Under the pieces are notes generated by a model. That model ran no database searches, was not told where the DNA came from, and worked only from the letters and a program-made list of their open reading frames with translations. A program made the position numbers and the translations under genes. This document shows positions 54,358 to 60,738 of a stretch of DNA of 60,738 nt, piece by piece. Each line of letters opens with the position of its first letter. Positions within the stretch are counted from its first letter, which is position 1. Source of the stretch: an uncultured Muribaculaceae bacterium (GTDB lineage Bacteria > Bacteroidota > Bacteroidia > Bacteroidales > Muribaculaceae); assembly GCA_910586595.1 (NCBI GenBank), contig CAJUJB010000014.1, positions 1 through 60,738 of the forward strand, in the 5' to 3' direction.

Positions 54358-55179
54358 ATGTCAACCAACACTGTAGATAACAAACGCAAAGTAACTACCG
54401 CCCGCCTTACCGAAATGAAACAGCGCGGCGAGAAAATTGCCATGCTCACCGCCTACGACTACTCGATGGCTAAGCTCATCGACGAAGCCGGAATAGACGT
54501 GATTCTCGTAGGTGACTCGGCTTCTAACGTGATGGCCGGCAACATGACCACCCTTCCTATCACTCTCGACCAGATGATCTACCACGCCAAGAGCGTGATA
54601 AAAGGCACCCAACGTGCATTGGTGGTATGCGACCTTCCTTTCGGCACATATCAGGGTAACTCAAAAGAAGCCCTCGCATCTGCAATCCGCATCATGAAAG
54701 AAAGCCACGCAGAAGCCGTGAAGATGGAAGGTGGCTCGGAAATACGTGAATCAATCGAGCGTATACTTTGCGCAGGCATACCTGTGATGGGCCATCTCGG
54801 TCTCACCCCTCAGTCAATCAATAAATTCGGCACCTACGCAGTGCGCGCCAAAGAGGAACGCGAGGCAGAGAAACTGCTCGCCGACGCTCATATGCTTGAG
54901 GAAATCGGCTGCTTCGCACTTGTGCTTGAAAAGATTCCCGCAGAACTCGCACGCCGTGTGGCATCGGAGCTCACCATCCCTGTGATAGGTATCGGCGCAG
55001 GTGGTGGTGTCGACGGTCAGGTGCTTGTGATGCACGACATGCTGGGCATCAACAAAGGCTTCTCGCCTAAATTCCTCCGTCGCTATGCCGACCTTGCCTC
55101 TGTAATAAATGAAGCCGTAGGACATTACATCGACGATGTAAAGACCTCCGACTTCCCCAACGAGAACGAGCAGTACTAA
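54358..55179 (+). CDS. panB: 3-methyl-2-oxobutanoate hydroxymethyltransferase
   Basis: A 273-residue cytosolic TIM-barrel enzyme that adds a hydroxymethyl group from methylene-tetrahydrofolate to 2-oxoisovalerate, the first committed step to pantothenate and CoA. Landmarks are MLTAYDYSMAKLIDEAG, VGDSASNVMAG with the Mg2+ site, VKMEGG, GHLGLTPQS and the C-terminal GIGAGGGVDGQVLVMHDMLG. It is monocistronic, with its own promoter, and converges on the repeat-bearing gene 15 nt away. Confidence 0.97.
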   Translation: MSTNTVDNKRKVTTARLTEMKQRGEKIAMLTAYDYSMAKLIDEAGIDVILVGDSASNVMAGNMTTLPITLDQMIYHAKSVIKGTQRALVVCDLPFGTYQGNSKEALASAIRIMKESHAEAVKMEGGSEIRESIERILCAGIPVMGHLGLTPQSINKFGTYAVRAKEEREAEKLLADAHMLEEIGCFALVLEKIPAELARRVASELTIPVIGIGAGGGVDGQVLVMHDMLGINKGFSPKFLRRYADLASVINEAVGHYIDDVKTSDFPNENEQY

Positions 55180-55194
55180 GTACCGGGCTTATTC

Positions 55195-56001
55195 TCAGAT
55201 AGTATATGCGTTGCGGGCGGCTTTTTGTCGCTCGCTCGCCATTTTACGACGTTCCTTAGCCTCCTGCCGTTCTTTGGCAGCCAGCTGGCGTTGCTTGACA
55301 GCTTGCTCGCGCCTCTCCTTAGCGGCCTCCTTGCGTTCTTGGGCAGCCAGCTGGCGTTGCTTGACAGCTTGCTCACGCCTCTCCTTGGCGGCCTCCTTGC
55401 GTTCTTTGGCAGCCAACTGGCGTTGCTTGACAGCTTGCTCGCGCCTCTCCTTAGTGGCCTGACGTCGCATCGACACGAGTTGTTTGCGCTGCTCAGCCTC
55501 AAGCCTTATCTGCTCAGCTTGCTCACGAGCCTGCCGGCCCCACTCCTGGAGGCGGGCTATTTCTTCACGGCTTAGCTCACCATAGAATGTCGGGCCTACA
55601 GGATCGGCCATATAGCTGCCGTCGTCCTCATCAATCGACGTATCACGCCAACTCATAACCACGCAGTATACACCATTATCCTCGCTCAACGTATATGAGC
55701 AATCGGTCTTGTTGCTTATGAATCTATAGTGGCGGGTGCCATTGCTCAAGGTTGCAGAAACAGAGTTAGAGCGCTCGTCCTCAAAGGCCTTCGCCAGACG
55801 GTCGTAGTACTGCGAATTGGTGAAGCTCAGCACTTTGGTGGTGCGGTATAGTTTTTTCCCTTTCACGGTGCGCCTCTCGGTGTAAGTTCCGGTCACGTCC
55901 TTCCGGTTCTCAATATCATTTATAACCTTATCGATTTTCGCCTGCGCGAAAACTGCCGGTGCGGAGAGTGCGAAAATTAAAGCTAAAATTATATATTTCA
56001 T
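55195..56001 (-). CDS. Exported protein with a repeated charged C-terminal helix
   Basis: A 268-residue protein with a signal peptide of about 19 residues ending VFAQ. Residues 20-150 or so form a beta-rich domain (GTYTERRTV, YDRLAKAFEDERS) that resembles DUF5024-like exported proteins found beside sigma/anti-sigma pairs in Bacteroidales. The rest is a highly charged helix made of 22-residue repeats with KERREQAVKQRQLAA, built from a 66-bp DNA repeat at about 55270-55465. It is last in a series with the sigma factor and anti-sigma-like genes, 17 nt downstream of the latter, so it may be an output of that system. Confidence 0.75.
   Translation of the reverse strand: MKYIILALIFALSAPAVFAQAKIDKVINDIENRKDVTGTYTERRTVKGKKLYRTTKVLSFTNSQYYDRLAKAFEDERSNSVSATLSNGTRHYRFISNKTDCSYTLSEDNGVYCVVMSWRDTSIDEDDGSYMADPVGPTFYGELSREEIARLQEWGRQAREQAEQIRLEAEQRKQLVSMRRQATKERREQAVKQRQLAAKERKEAAKERREQAVKQRQLAAQERKEAAKERREQAVKQRQLAAKERQEAKERRKMASERQKAARNAYTI
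55270..55465. repeat. About three 66-bp in-frame tandem repeats
   Basis: The period is 66 bp (22 codons), with near-identical units that differ at a few third positions and one Lys/Gln codon. They lie within the C-terminal coding part of the preceding feature. In-frame repeats of this kind change in copy number by slippage or recombination without shifting the frame. Confidence 0.85.
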
Positions 56002-56018
56002 AGTCCAAACGGGTTTTT

Positions 56019-56549
56019 TCAGGAGTTTCCAAGAATATCGCGGCGTATCTGTGCAGCCAGCTCGGGGTCAGAGATTCCGCGGAGGGCATTATCTACAAGC
56101 GATTCCTCAATCGCCTCATCGGGCATGGAGGAGTCGAGCCTACCAAGACTGTCGGCGAGCGCCTCAGCCTTGACAAGGTCGTTATATATGCGGCTGATGT
56201 CGGTCACACGCTTGCCATCGCGCATCACATAGCTGCCTTGATATACGGCATAGAGGTCATCAGGCACACGGTCGGCGGGCGTGAAAAACGTGAAGGAGAT
56301 GCCAACCGCCAAGGCCACGGCTGCGGCCACTCCGGCAACGGCAAGCCACCGACGGCGACGGGAACGCGGAACAGCCATAGGCTTATGACCGGATAGACCT
56401 TCATACCAGCCGAACATCGGGCGGTAACGCTCAAGCTCTCCGGCATCGTCGACCGATGCAAAATAGGCATAGATCTCACGTTCCTCGGCAGGCGAGGTTT
56501 CTCCGGCGAAGAAGCGGTCGATCAGAAGAGAGATTACAGATTTATCCAT
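56019..56549 (-). CDS. Anti-sigma-like membrane protein
   Basis: A 176-residue protein with a cytosolic N-terminal helix bundle (about 1-50, LIDRFFAGETSPAEEREIYAYF, typical of Bacteroidota FecR-type anti-sigma N-termini), a basic stretch, one transmembrane helix (about 68-90) and an extracytoplasmic helical tail. It begins two nucleotides after the sigma factor stop, so the pair is coupled. It lacks the FecR C-terminal domain. Likely it holds the sigma factor at the membrane until a signal arrives. Confidence 0.75.
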   Translation of the reverse strand: MDKSVISLLIDRFFAGETSPAEEREIYAYFASVDDAGELERYRPMFGWYEGLSGHKPMAVPRSRRRRWLAVAGVAAAVALAVGISFTFFTPADRVPDDLYAVYQGSYVMRDGKRVTDISRIYNDLVKAEALADSLGRLDSSMPDEAIEESLVDNALRGISDPELAAQIRRDILGNS

Positions 56550-56551
56550 AT

Positions 56552-57049
56552 CTATCGCATTGGATTTACATTAAACACTTCGGCCACCCGACGGCGCGCT
56601 CGGGAGAGAGCTGTGCGCACCGCGCCCTCACTTGTTCCGAGCAACTGGGCTATCGATGCATTGTCGTAGCCTTCAATATGCCTGAGCCTTATAAGAGTCT
56701 GCTGGGTATCAGGCAATGAGGCGAGCACCGAGTCGACATACTCTATAGTCTGGCGGTTGATAATCACATCTTCAGCCGACGGCTCCGAGCCTACAGCCTC
56801 GGTCAACTCGGCGCGGTTGGCCGAGTGGTTACTTCGCAGGGTATTAATCGCCATCCGCTTGGCGATAAGCACTGCCAAGGCCTCAACCGACCGGTATTCA
56901 CCGAGATTATCGCGCAGACTCCAGAGTTTAAGCATCGTTTCCTGGGCTACGTCTTCGGCATCGTCAAGACTCCCGACAATCTGCCGGGCTACTTTCAGAA
57001 GGCGTGGCCGCAGGCTGCGGGCCAGTATTTCAAACTCTCGGGTGGTCAT
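56552..57049 (-). CDS. ECF RNA polymerase sigma factor
   Basis: A 165-residue sigma factor with region 2 (about 10-75, DDAEDVAQETMLKLW) and region 4 (about 105-155, LPDTQQTLIRLRHIEGYDNASIAQLLGTSEGAVRTALSRARR) and no region 3 or 1.1, so it belongs to the ECF group. Such factors direct polymerase to a small regulon and are freed by signals through an anti-sigma partner, here the next gene. It lies 33 nt after the S8 protease stop, so it may be read from the same transcript. Confidence 0.92.
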   Translation of the reverse strand: MTTREFEILARSLRPRLLKVARQIVGSLDDAEDVAQETMLKLWSLRDNLGEYRSVEALAVLIAKRMAINTLRSNHSANRAELTEAVGSEPSAEDVIINRQTIEYVDSVLASLPDTQQTLIRLRHIEGYDNASIAQLLGTSEGAVRTALSRARRRVAEVFNVNPMR

Positions 57050-57082
57050 TCTGCCTATTAGACACAGCGACCATAGGAAACG

Positions 57083-59254
57083 TTACATACGCACGCATAT
57101 TTTTTTTGAAAATCTATCTGCCGACACTATATACACACCCGGCTCCAGACGTCCGGCAGGTATAATGGCCACCCCTCCGCCGGCTTCTGCGCTAAGCATA
57201 GCACGACCCGAAAGGTCGTGAACAATAACCGTGAAGGCATCGACACCGGGAAGAGAGACTTCCATCGATCCGTCGTTCCGTGTAACAATATCTATAGCAG
57301 ACGGCAAAACCGCTGATGGCCCGGCCAAAGCAGCCCGGCGCGCAAGCACCTCGCGCAGCCCGGCGGCCGCATTGAATTTTCCGGCGCCGAAGGCATCGGG
57401 AGAGGCTTCGGTAAAGGCATCTGTATCGGCTGTGTGAGAGATTATGTCGAGCACATCGCGATAAGTGAGCGATGGATCGGCTTCCAGCCATAAAGCTATG
57501 CCTCCGGCTACGGCAGGGGCGGCCATAGATGTGCCGATGGCCGCGCTCCAGTAGTCGGTGCGCGTATCGGTGTCAAGAGAGAGAACGGGCCAGTCGCCTC
57601 CAGGGAAGAGCTGCTGGTAAGGAGTGGACATAACCGACACCACGGCACACCCCGGGGCGGCCACATGAGGCAGCCGGGTTCCATCTACCGATACGCCACG
57701 CGACGACCACGAGGCTATATCGCCGAGGGTCTGCTGTGATGATAGATCCTCGACTTCACCTGCAAGGGTTTCCCACTCCAGACGTGTGCAATAGGCGCCA
57801 ACGCACACGGCTCCGTCGGTGAAGGCTATGGATGAAATGGCATTATCGTCACGCCCCTCGCTCCATCCGTCGACCCAAAGGCTGCGCAGCTCTGTAGTGC
57901 TGCCATCGAGCGAAAGTAGGGCCGACTGACCATCCTCGCCCTCCACGATAAGGCCGAGAGCCGTGCGCCGGCTCTGGTTATCGGGCTTGCGCACAGCCAG
58001 GTCAAAACTGATATAGAAACACGGGCGCCCGTTTGTATCTTCATTGGAGGCATAGAATGCGATTGCGTGGCTGTTGTCGTAAGCGGCAGAAAAAGCCTTG
58101 TCGGCCACCAGCTCAATTCCATCGTCTTCATCCGGCATCTGGCCCTCGTAGTTATCGGTCACAAGCATAAGCGCGGAGTCTTCCGACGGATCGACCTTAT
58201 ATGAGGCCAGCGTGTTGCCGGTGGTCGAGTCCATCACGACCAAAGTCAAGGCGAGTGGACGGGTGTCACCACTCCATACAGCAACGGCTCCGGCACCTTT
58301 ACCAATCCAGCCTTCCGGTACGAGAAATGTGCGCAAGGCAGGTTCGGCTTCAGAGAATGTGACACCGAGCGACCGGCCAAGCCCCCGGTAATTACCGGAA
58401 GCGACTACCAATATGGCATCCTCTGTCTCAGATGTGGCAGCCGCCAGCGCCCGGCTGAAATCGTCTGTGCCGTCGCGAGGCCCTAAAAAATCTGCAATAG
58501 AAAGGTTGATCACACACGGCATGCCCTTATCGCGGGCCAATGCAGCTATGGCTGCGACACCAGCACTGATGGAGGCATCGTCAAGCGTGCCGCAAGCGAT
58601 GGCCAGAGAGGTGTCGGGAGCCATACCGTTATACTCACTACCGGGATAATTACCGGCCATGGTGCCGAGTACATGACTGCCATGATGTTTCTCTGCATTT
58701 TCAGTGACAAGGGCGTCAATCATGACCGGGATGTCGTAAACCGCACATCCATCAGTATAATCCCATACCCTCAAGGCGCGGCTATGCCCGTCGGATGTAC
58801 GGAAGGCCGGATTCTTGAAGTCAAACCCGGTGTCATAAAGGCCGGCAAGCACACCCTTGCCGGTATATGTACGACCTTCGATACCCGGTGACTCAAGAAT
58901 AAGATCGGCGCCGATGGCCGCGCGCGAAAGATTGTTGGCCTCATGCACCTCTCTTGAGAGGGATATGCGGAGCACTATTTCATCTTCGGCCAAAGCTTCG
59001 ATTGAGCTCAGAGGGCCTCTCACAACAGCCATACCGCGACCGATAGGCGAGACTCCGACGCCATAAGTTTCCAGAGCAAGCGCATCGGCACCGTCGGCAA
59101 GAGTTACTATTGCAGAGATTGAGGCAGACGTCCGCGAGGCAGGCTTGCCGTCGAGAACAAGACGTGCACGCGAAGCAATGTCGAATTTAGCCGGAGGAAG
59201 AGCCTGCAGCGAGGCGGCGCACAGAAGTGCGATTAAGGAAGGGAGGAGTCTCAT
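57083..59254 (-). CDS. Exported S8-family serine peptidase with sorting-like C-terminus
   Basis: A 723-residue subtilisin-like protease with a signal peptide of about 18 residues. The catalytic triad is Asp141 (LYDTGFDF), His191 (HGSHVLGT) and Ser576 (GTSMAAP). An insert of about 200 residues lies between the His and Ser regions. The last 70 residues (IVHDLSGRAMLS, GVYIVSADRFSKKI) resemble a type IX sorting domain. It is probably surface-bound or secreted. Its start overlaps the xerD stop as ATGA, an unusual pairing with a recombinase. Confidence 0.88.
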   Translation of the reverse strand: MRLLPSLIALLCAASLQALPPAKFDIASRARLVLDGKPASRTSASISAIVTLADGADALALETYGVGVSPIGRGMAVVRGPLSSIEALAEDEIVLRISLSREVHEANNLSRAAIGADLILESPGIEGRTYTGKGVLAGLYDTGFDFKNPAFRTSDGHSRALRVWDYTDGCAVYDIPVMIDALVTENAEKHHGSHVLGTMAGNYPGSEYNGMAPDTSLAIACGTLDDASISAGVAAIAALARDKGMPCVINLSIADFLGPRDGTDDFSRALAAATSETEDAILVVASGNYRGLGRSLGVTFSEAEPALRTFLVPEGWIGKGAGAVAVWSGDTRPLALTLVVMDSTTGNTLASYKVDPSEDSALMLVTDNYEGQMPDEDDGIELVADKAFSAAYDNSHAIAFYASNEDTNGRPCFYISFDLAVRKPDNQSRRTALGLIVEGEDGQSALLSLDGSTTELRSLWVDGWSEGRDDNAISSIAFTDGAVCVGAYCTRLEWETLAGEVEDLSSQQTLGDIASWSSRGVSVDGTRLPHVAAPGCAVVSVMSTPYQQLFPGGDWPVLSLDTDTRTDYWSAAIGTSMAAPAVAGGIALWLEADPSLTYRDVLDIISHTADTDAFTEASPDAFGAGKFNAAAGLREVLARRAALAGPSAVLPSAIDIVTRNDGSMEVSLPGVDAFTVIVHDLSGRAMLSAEAGGGVAIIPAGRLEPGVYIVSADRFSKKICVRM

Positions 59255-60189
59255 GACTTACGTTTTACAGAAAATCGGTTGCGGGGATGATGAAGCAGAA
59301 TCTCTTCGCGCAGACGGGTATTGTCGAGGTGGAGATATATTTCGGTTGTGGCTATTGACTCATGGCCGAGCATAGCCTGGATAGCTCGCAGATTGGCGCC
59401 TCCCTCAAGGAGGTGTGTTGCGAATGAATGCCGCAGTGTGTGCGGCGATATAGTTTTCTTTATACCGGCATCCTCGGCGAGCTGGCGAACGATATAGAAC
59501 ACCATCACGCGAGTAAGGTGCGCCCCGCGCCGGTTGAGAAACAGATAATCCTCTTCTCCGGTCTTGACAGGATCTCCCCGCTGCCAGCGCTCATCAAGGT
59601 AGAGCTGTATCTGCTCAATAGATGCCTCGCTCATAGGCACCATACGTTCTTTCGACCCTTTGCCGGTGACTATGAGATAACCTTCGTCGAATGAAACACG
59701 CCTACGCTCAAGAAGGCATAGCTCGCTCACGCGCAGGCCAGATCCGTACAGCACCTCGATTATGGCACGGTTGCGGCGCCCCAGCGGAGATGTAAGGTCG
59801 ACCGCATCGATCATCGCCCTCACCTCGTCGATGGTAAGAACTTCCGGCAGATGCTGGCCTATCTTGGGGCCTTCTATCAATTCAGAAGGATTTTTCTCCA
59901 GTATGCCCTCTGTGATGAGGTAACGGTAGAACGAGCGCACGCCCGAGACAACGCGGGCCTGGGTGCGGGCAGCCACACCGAGATCGTGGAGGGCGAATAC
60001 AAAGTCGTGAAGGTTGGCCGGGGTGGCAGCGCAGACATCGACACCAGCATCGGCGAGCCAAGCGGCGAGCCGGTCGGCATCAGCCAGGTAGCCCTCGCGC
60101 GTATTTGCGCTGAGCCCACGCTCAAGCATGAGGAAGGCCTCGTAGTGCGGACGGATACTGCGGTAGACGTCGATTGGTGAGGCTGTCAT
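59251..60189 (-). CDS. xerD: Tyrosine recombinase XerD
   Basis: A 312-residue site-specific recombinase. The N-terminal SAM-like DNA-binding domain (MLERGLSANTREGYLADADRL) is followed by the catalytic domain with the first Arg in GSGLRVSEL, HTLRHSFATHLLEGGA with catalytic His and Arg, and nucleophile Tyr285 in TEIYLHLD. XerD resolves chromosome dimers with XerC at dif. It looks like the housekeeping enzyme, not a phage or transposon integrase, and no att-like repeats are seen nearby. The frame extends to 60210 upstream, but ATG 60189, overlapping the DUF4294 stop, is the better start. Confidence 0.92.
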   Translation of the reverse strand: MTASPIDVYRSIRPHYEAFLMLERGLSANTREGYLADADRLAAWLADAGVDVCAATPANLHDFVFALHDLGVAARTQARVVSGVRSFYRYLITEGILEKNPSELIEGPKIGQHLPEVLTIDEVRAMIDAVDLTSPLGRRNRAIIEVLYGSGLRVSELCLLERRRVSFDEGYLIVTGKGSKERMVPMSEASIEQIQLYLDERWQRGDPVKTGEEDYLFLNRRGAHLTRVMVFYIVRQLAEDAGIKKTISPHTLRHSFATHLLEGGANLRAIQAMLGHESIATTEIYLHLDNTRLREEILLHHPRNRFSVKRKS

Positions 60190-60738
60190 ATCGTACCTTG
60201 CTCCACACACCGGGCTATGCGGTCGAGCGTAGCGTCGGTTGAATCTTTCTTCGGATTATAACTGCTCTTGAGACTCACACCGAATAATTTACCGAAACCT
60301 TGCCAGAAGGTTGCCCTGAACGAACCGAGAAACGCCTTTACAATGTCGTAGCTCGATTGATGGGTCTCACGCTGGATAAGCTTTATCAGCACCTTGGCCT
60401 GACGCTTGGAGAATCGTTTCAGGACAGGCTTGTATTGCTCGAACAGAGCCTTCTCCATGCTCTTGAGATAATCTTCACGTTCTTTCTGAGTGGGAAAAGT
60501 CTCGATATACTCGTAGGTCTCCACCAGCGTTTCAGCTATGAGCTTTGCATACGGGAGTGTGAGTTTGACGTCACGGACGGTGCGCCAATAGTATTCCTCC
60601 TCTTTCTTATTCTTGAATTTAAGGGGAGGATATACGGTGATGTCGCGGAGGAAAATCACCAGCATCGAGTCTCCAGCTTCATCATATCGCCAGGAATAGC
60701 CCCGGTAAGGATTGCGCTGCACCGACGGCACCTCATCG
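60186..60738 (-). CDS. DUF4294-family protein (5' end beyond the window)
   Basis: A frame of at least 184 residues that enters from the right edge; an in-frame GTG at 60731 is present but the frame stays open to the edge, so the real start is probably outside. The core VYPPLKFKNKKEEEYYWRTVRDVKLTLPYAKLIAETLVETYEYIE and DIVKAFLGSFRATFWQGFGKLFGVSLKSSY match the DUF4294 family, a Bacteroidota protein often exported and of unknown function. Its stop overlaps xerD, so it heads the leftward run. Confidence 0.82.
   Translation of the reverse strand, partial: DEVPSVQRNPYRGYSWRYDEAGDSMLVIFLRDITVYPPLKFKNKKEEEYYWRTVRDVKLTLPYAKLIAETLVETYEYIETFPTQKEREDYLKSMEKALFEQYKPVLKRFSKRQAKVLIKLIQRETHQSSYDIVKAFLGSFRATFWQGFGKLFGVSLKSSYNPKKDSTDATLDRIARCVEQGTI

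Noticed and set aside
55211..55575. Plus-strand ORFs rich in Leu, Ser and Ala across the 66-bp repeats
   Set aside because: They are antisense shadows of the charged helix repeat in the minus-strand gene.
59251..60189. Integrase of a prophage or integrative element
   Set aside because: Length, domain pattern and housekeeping neighbours fit XerD; no phage genes or att repeats are seen.

Overview
The window looks like chromosomal DNA from a gut Bacteroidales bacterium, most likely of the Muribaculaceae (S24-7) type or a close relative. The evidence is fourfold. Promoters follow the Bacteroidota form, with a TTTG-like -33 box, 19-20 nt, and a TAnnTTTG -7 box. Start codons lack Shine-Dalgarno sequences and often follow A-rich leaders. 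Lineage families are present (Bacteroidota LptD, DUF4254 protein, PCMD protein, PorZ-like propeller, DUF4294 protein, TlpA-like proteins). Complex I has fused NuoCD and no NuoEFG. The family-level placement is inference. Most of the window is housekeeping. Small AT-richer or repeat-bearing patches lie near 15-17 kb, 37.4 kb and 46.6 kb.

Layout. 0-9.5 kb: the end of a possible foldase, lptD, kup with a small TPR protein, manA, and a leftward ruvX-def-ettA cluster. 9.6-14.9 kb: rightward wecC-wecG-wecB plus a secreted protein, which together make and transfer ManNAcA for a surface glycan; its promoter is back-to-back with the ruvX promoter. 14.9-17.3 kb: a lipoprotein gene between two decayed copies of the same transposase 3' end. 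17.3-34.6 kb: one rightward run of 18 genes, nuoA-B-CD-H, then the whole F1Fo ATP synthase set atpD-C-B-E-F-H-A-G, then nuoI-J-K-L-M-N. 34.7-42 kb: a frameshifted CNNM/CBS (CorC/hemolysin-like) gene, a secreted PCMD protein, tRNA-Gln, an AT-rich orphan gene, and two TlpA-like thioredoxin proteins. 42-46.5 kb: DUF4254 protein, GT9 glycosyltransferase, ruvB, uvrC. 46.6-55.2 kb: a triplicated promoter-bearing repeat, then nadA-leuS-rdgB, a PorZ-like protein, an unknown protein, and panB. 55.2-60.7 kb: a leftward, tightly packed run of DUF4294 protein, xerD, S8 protease, ECF sigma factor, anti-sigma-like membrane protein, and an exported protein with a 22-residue repeat.

The most striking arrangement is the ATP synthase operon sitting inside the complex I operon between nuoH and nuoI, with no internal promoter that I can see. 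This would put the proton (or sodium) pump and the enzyme that uses the gradient on one transcript. Complex I here has 11 subunits, so its electron donor is probably not NADH through NuoEFG. The c subunit looks proton-type, and the epsilon subunit lacks the inhibitory C-terminal helices.

Other points worth a look are the divergent ruvX/wecC promoter pair sharing one TTGGCCAA palindrome, the three tandem 76-bp repeats in front of nadA of which the last carries the intact nadA promoter, the transposase-remnant repeats around the lipoprotein gene, and the single-base frameshift in the CNNM/CBS gene. All functions are read from sequence motifs by eye; no database search was run.
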